Shown here: positions 60,037-64,000 of the stretch, one piece after another
Layout of the letters: every line of letters starts with the position of its first letter
Position numbering within the stretch: position 1 is the first letter of the stretch
Position numbers and translations under genes: made by a program
Source of the DNA: Pagrus major
Lineage: Eukaryota; Chordata; Actinopteri; Spariformes; Sparidae
NCBI RefSeq assembly: GCF_040436345.1
Contig: NC_133221.1
Location: forward strand, 29,822,508 to 29,886,507
Reading direction: 5' to 3'
DNA length: 64,000 nucleotides
Notes under the pieces: generated by a model
The model's input: only the letters and a program-made list of their open reading frames with translations
What the model was told of the DNA's origin: nothing
Database searches by the model: none

Positions 60037-60270
60037 CTGTGCCCCCCTTTCCCGTCGCGCCGTTACTCCTTCCGCGGTTCCATCGCCTCCGATTTCATTG
60101 TTGTCCTCTCGGGTTCTTCGCCAAGAGCTCCGCTGGATGGAGCGGTGATCCTGGCTCACACACCGGGGAGGAGGGGAGGAGAGGAGAGGAGAGGAGAGGA
60201 AAGGAGGGGCTGGGCCGGGGGATGCAGGAGGTGCGCTGGGTGGCTGCCGCGCGACGATACGCACAAGGGT
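60037..60270 (-). other. snph: Putative snph 5' UTR exon
   Basis: On the - strand gggggcacag|gtaagcg is a strong donor (GT at 60036-60035) inside a CpG-rich stretch upstream of the start-codon exon. The transcription start is not determinable. An ATG at 60264 would open a frame that runs into the start-codon exon and terminates across the main ATG. Confidence 0.45.
60168..60210. repeat. (GGAGA)n-like purine repeat
   Basis: A ggagaggaga run within the CpG island, inside the putative snph leader exon. Confidence 0.85.
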
Positions 60271-60674
60271 ACATGGATGGAAGCATCTGCGTCACGTTAC
60301 GTCGGATTTGCTTTAAAGGGAAACACCACTGAATTTGTTGAAGACGGCTCATTCGGTGCAGCTCAGAACCACAGGGCCCTGCTGTCATGTTCGTTTTCTC
60401 TGCTGTCAGTGTAGGGATGAAGTGCTGAGTCAGGACTAATTAACCTGAATCAATTCAGTATGTTCATCCCCGCGACCCTCACGGATAAAGCGGTCAAGAA
60501 AATGATGATGATGATTCAGTATGTAGACTAAAATGAATTGCTCATTAACTTAAACGTACTACAAGGAGTTCTTTACTGTTTATGAAACAGTCTGATGCCA
60601 GTGACTTATATTTAGCAAAGGAGACCATCAGCCAGAAGATTGGCTATTTCAACATAACTCTTCTACTTATTGTT

Positions 60675-61185
60675 AAAGGAACAGTTCACCCATAAATAAA
60701 CAATTCAGTCATTATCTACTCACCCCCATGCTGATGGAAAGTCAGGTGAAGTTTCATAGTCCACAAAACATTTCTGGAGCTTCACAACGAAACAGTGTTG
60801 TAGCATTCTCCTAAACAACTGAAGTAGATGGGGACTTGTTGTAAAATGTAGAAAACCACAGAAGAAAAAACAATTGGCAAAAAGATGGCTCCATACAGCT
60901 TGTCCGGTGTAATCCAAGTTTTTGGAAGCCCTGAGGTCCCAAATTGATTTGAAATAGATGGTATTTACTCCTGTAAAGGGCTGTAAGCTGCTATAAGTGT
61001 TAGTGTGCACCCCGTCTGAAATTGGTGAACAACTGAAGAGTAAATCACATCTTTCTAATCAATTTGGGATCTCTGGGCTTTAGAAGACTTGGATTACGCC
61101 AGAAGAGCTGTACAGAACCATTTTGTGTTTTGTTTTGTTCTGTTTTTTTTTGTTGTTGTTGTTTTTTTTACATTTTGAAACAAGT
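60675..61185. mobile_element. Palindromic repeat, left and inner arms
   Basis: The outer arm (60675-60821) starts aaaggaacagttcaccc and includes tactcacccccatgctgatg and agcattctcctaaacaac. The inner arm (about 60890-60985: cagcttgtccggtgtaatcc, cctgaggtcccaaattgatt) is matched in reverse complement at about 61040-61125 (aatcaatttgggatctctgg, cttggattacgccag). This is a known type of teleost foldback element. Its outer right arm reappears at 63655-63800. Confidence 0.75.
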
Positions 61186-61294
61186 TGCCAACTATCAATC
61201 AATGTGATTAGGTCATGAAAATCAATTACTTCCATGACGTGAACACATCTCGCACATATTAAATGAGACACTGCAAATTGCAACACCACACATG

Positions 61295-61967
61295 TTGTTT
61301 ATAGACTGGAGTGCCTCTGTGGATGTTTCTATGTGGGACAAACAAAAAGAAGTCTGAAAGACTGACTTGCAGAACATAAAGATGCTATTGGTAAAAAGAA
61401 TGCTGCTTATACCATTGCATTATGCCACATGCAAACAGGACATGGCAATCTCAACAAGGTGAAAGTCATTGTTTTGGAAGTTGTTGGAAAGGACATTAGA
61501 GGAGGAGACTGCAGAAAAAGAGGCCTTTTGGATTGTACAACTTAAATATCCAGGCCTCAACAATGAGAGAGACTTTTCTCCATTCTCTTGAAATATCACC
61601 TCAAAGAGCTGTAAAAAATTTATTTAATTATGTAACTGTTGATGGATGAAGATAATGTGTTTGGAGGAAACATTTGTTTGTAGTCAGGAATACAAAATGT
61701 GGACTAATTAATCGATTGTATCAGGTGTATTCTTTATAATCACTGATCTCCTTCACCCAGCTCTCCTCTCTCCTTCCTTCAATCCCCCTTCCCTCCCCTT
61801 CTCTCTCCCTGCGTCACTTCCTTGTTTTTTGACCAATAGGCTTGCACATTGAGAGGGAGCCACCGTCCCACTAAAGTCATTAGTGCAATACAATCTAGGT
61901 GTGTAGGCTGCTGACAAAGACCCTGATGAAGACCTATGTTGGTCACAACATGTTGGTCATTTTAATA
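61295..61967 (+). pseudogene. Penelope-like element remnant with GIY-YIG endonuclease
   Basis: The frame from 61297 reads VYRLECLCGCFYVGQTKRSL, the GIY-YIG endonuclease core of Penelope-like retroelements. It has a TGA where an Arg is expected, then LAEHKDAIGKKN, a GHGN motif and IRGGD. A frameshift leads into EAFWIVQLKYPGLNNERDFS before the terminal TGA. Downstream, ccctgatgaagacctatgttggtcacaacatgttgg resembles the 3' noncoding end of such elements. The reverse transcriptase part is absent. Broken by stops and frameshift. Confidence 0.75.
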
Positions 61968-61969
61968 TA

Positions 61970-63550
61970 CACTGCTCAAAAAAATAAAGGGAACACTTAA
62001 ACAACACAATGTAACTCCAAGTCAATCACACTTCTGTGAAATCAAACTGTCCACTTAGGAAGCAACACTGATTGACAATCAATTTCACATGCTGTTGTGC
62101 AAATGGAATAGACAACAGGTGGAAATTATAGGCAATTAGCAAGACACCCCCAATAAAGGAGTGGTTCTGCAGATGGTGACCACAGACCACTTCTCAGTTC
62201 CTATGCTTTCTGGCTGATGTTTTGGTCACTTTTGAATGCTGGCGGTACTTTCACTCTAGTGGTAGCATGAGACGGAGTCTACAACCCACACAAGTGGCTC
62301 AGGTAGTGAAGCTCATCCAGGATGGCATATCAATGCAAGCTGTGGCAAGAAGGTTTGCTGTGTCTGTCAGCGTAGTGTCCAGAGCATGGAGGCGCTATCA
62401 GGAGACAGGCCAGTAGATCAGGAGACGTGGAGGAGGCCGTAGGAGGGCAACAATCCAGCAGCAGGACAGCTACCTCCTCCTTTGTGCAAGGAGGAACAGG
62501 AGGAGCACTGCCAGAGCCCTGCAAAATGACCTCCAGCAGGCTACAAATGTGCATGTGTCTGCTCAAACGGTCAGAAACAGACTCCATGAGGGTGGTATGA
62601 GGGCCCGATGTCCACAGGTGGGGGTTGTGCTTACAGCCCAACACCGTGCACGACGTTTGGCATTTGCCAGAGAACACCAAAATTGGCAAATTCGCCACTG
62701 GCGCCCTGTGCTCTTCACAGATGGAAGCAGGTTCACACTGAGCACATGCGACAGACGTGACAGAGTCTGGAGACGCCGTGGAGAACGTTCTGCTGCCTGC
62801 AACATCCTCCAGCATGACCGGTTTGGCAGTGGGTCAGTGATGGTGTGGGGTGGCATTTCTTTGGGGGGCCGCACAGCCCTCCATGTGCTCGCCAGAGGTA
62901 GCCTGACTGCCATTAGGTACCGAGATGAGATCCTCAGACCCCTTGTGAGACCATATGCTGGTGCGGTTGGCCCTGGGTTCCTCCTAATGCAAGACAATGC
63001 TAGACCTCATGTGGCTGGAGTGTGTCAGCAGTTCCTGCAAGAAGAAGGCATTGATGCTATGGACTGGCCCGCCCGTTCCCCAGACCTGAAACCAATTGAG
63101 CACATCTGGGACATCATGTCTCGCTCCATCCACCAACGCCACGTTGCACCACAGACTGTCCAGGAGTTGGCGGATGCTTTAGTCCAGGTCTGGGAGGAGA
63201 TCCCCCAGGAGACCATCCGCCACCTCATCAGGAGCATGCCCAGGCGTTGTAGGGAGGTCATACAGGCACGTGGAGGCCACACACACTACTGAGCCTCATT
63301 TTGACTTGTTTTAAGGACATTACAACAAAGTTGGATCAGCCTGTAGTGTGTTTTTCCACTTTAACTTTGAGTGTGACTCCAAATCCAGACCTCCGTGGGT
63401 TAATAAATTTGATTTCCATTGATAATTTTTGTGTGATTTTGTTGTCAGCACATTCAACTATGTAAAGAACAAAGTATTTAATAAGAATATTTCATTTATT
63501 CAGATCTAGGATGTGTTATTTTAGTGTTCCCTTTATTTTTTTGAGCAGTG
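61970..63550 (+). mobile_element. Tc1-like DNA transposon with perfect 28-bp inverted repeats
   Basis: The left repeat (61970-61997) starts CACTGCTCAAAAAAATAAAG; the right repeat (63523-63550) is its exact reverse complement. TA flanks both sides (61968-61969 and 63551-63552), the standard Tc1/mariner target duplication. The 1581-bp element carries one transposase gene interrupted by a single stop. A much older relative lies at 1810-2910. Confidence 0.95.
62267..63292 (+). pseudogene. Tc1-like transposase with one nonsense codon (DD34E)
   Basis: A cut-and-paste transposase. ATG at 62267 (an upstream in-frame ATG lies at 62222) opens [20 protein letters not shown], the first helix-turn-helix. 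TAG at 62414-62416 interrupts it in the second DNA-binding segment; the same frame then runs unbroken to TGA at 63290-63292. Catalytic Asp codons are at 62720-62722 (FTDGSRF; the family usually has DES) and 62993-62995 (MQDNARPH), and Glu at 63098-63100 (LKPIEHIW; usually LNPIEH), with 34 residues between the last two. The nonsense codon and substitutions near the active site argue that this copy is inactive but young. Confidence 0.92.
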
Positions 63551-63552
63551 TA

Positions 63553-63654
63553 TATTGCCATGAAAAATAAAAGCAGACATGTACTACAGTGTGCCTTGGA
63601 TTGCTTTTGAAGAGACTTTACATTTTTTACATTTACATGTAGCGATTGTCTTCA
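63553..63654 (+). other. Probable 3' continuation of the Penelope-like remnant
   Basis: The sequence ttgccatgaaaaataaaagc after the Tc1 element is plausibly the continuation of tgttggtcattttaata before it, which would place the Tc1 element inside the Penelope-like 3' end. Confidence 0.4.
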
Positions 63655-63800
63655 AGTTGTTTAGGAGAATGCTGCAACACTGTTTTACTGTGAAGCTCTT
63701 GAAATGTTTTGTTGACTACAAAAACTTCACCCGACTTTCCATCAGAATGGGGGTGAGTAAATGATGACTGAATTTTCATTTTTGGGTGAACTTGTCCTTT
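63655..63800. mobile_element. Palindromic repeat, outer right arm
   Basis: agttgtttaggagaatgctg, ttcacccgactttccatcag and gggggtgagtaaatgatgac form the reverse complement of 60675-60821 with scattered mismatches, ending gggtgaacttgtccttt. Confidence 0.8.
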
Positions 63801-64000
63801 ACTGCTTGCCACTGGGTCGGGTTCATGACAAAAATAATAACATTACTTAGGAATGTTGACAAATGCAGCTTTCTCACCAAATTTACAATCAATGAACAAC
63901 CAAATCTGTTAGCTGTAGGATTTCATAACCTTCATAATTAACAGCACTAAAACATTTGGTTTGCCATCGGCATATTACAGGTAATAAAATATGTTGCATC

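Larger units (their letters stand above)
59680..60290 (-). promoter_or_regulatory. snph: CpG-rich island, likely snph promoter
   Basis: CpG dinucleotides are dense here (for example gcgcgacgatacgc, cccgtcgcgccg, ccgccgcgg, gagcgcactgcgcag) in an otherwise AT-rich window. It coincides with the putative first exon on the - strand. Vertebrate housekeeping and neuronal genes often start in such islands. Confidence 0.5.

Noticed and set aside
59926..60414. 162-codon + strand frame in the CpG island
   Set aside because: Open because of GC-rich composition; no homology and no splice evidence on + strand. The donor at 60036 on the - strand better explains the island as the snph 5' end.
1..64000. CRISPR array, bacterial operon, viral genome or toxin system
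   Set aside because: Intron structure and animal gene families show vertebrate nuclear DNA; all tandem repeats seen are micro- or minisatellites without unique spacers.

Overview
The window is vertebrate nuclear DNA from a ray-finned, almost certainly teleost, fish. The evidence is GT-AG introns of 0.15 to about 13 kb, animal protein families, many CA/TA microsatellites, and a repeat content typical of teleosts: Tc1-like transposons, a Penelope-like GIY-YIG remnant, an L2/Rex1-type LINE end, tRNA-derived SINE fragments and palindromic MITE-like elements. There are no bacterial operons, CRISPR arrays or viral genomes.

Two protein-coding genes can be reconstructed, and they converge tail to tail. 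On the + strand (about 3.6-23.2 kb) lies syntenin-2 (sdcbp2): one noncoding exon plus eight coding exons, all joining in frame to 302 residues. It has two LYPxL motifs, two PDZ domains and the short conserved C-terminal tail. On the - strand (about 60.1 kb down to about 32-33 kb) lies syntaphilin (snph): a putative noncoding first exon in a CpG-rich island, a short start exon, two optional phase-symmetric exons, and the conserved coiled-coil / membrane-anchor exons. The core form is 779 residues; use of both optional exons would give 898. SDCBP2 and SNPH are also convergent neighbours in human, which supports naming these as the 2-type syntenin and syntaphilin rather than sdcbp and sybu.

The rest is intron or intergenic DNA rich in mobile-element debris. 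0.3-2.9 kb: a dispersed repeat, a broken DD36E-spaced Tc1/mariner copy and a broken DD34E Tc1 copy. 23.2-32 kb: a LINE 3' end, a minisatellite split by a MITE, and other dispersed repeats. 36.9-60 kb: snph introns with foldback elements, long CA arrays and an 84-bp higher-order minisatellite. 60.7-63.8 kb: an apparently nested stack in which a Tc1 element with perfect 28-bp inverted repeats sits inside a Penelope-like remnant, which itself lies between inverted arms of a palindromic repeat.

I found no clearly new multi-gene system. The most informative observations are the two in-phase alternative exons in the syntaphilin N-terminal region, the nested transposon stack, a TTAA-bordered MITE family with four copies, and a perfect 34-nt hairpin next to a fresh-looking 12-bp duplication. 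All splice sites were read by eye, with no transcript or alignment support.
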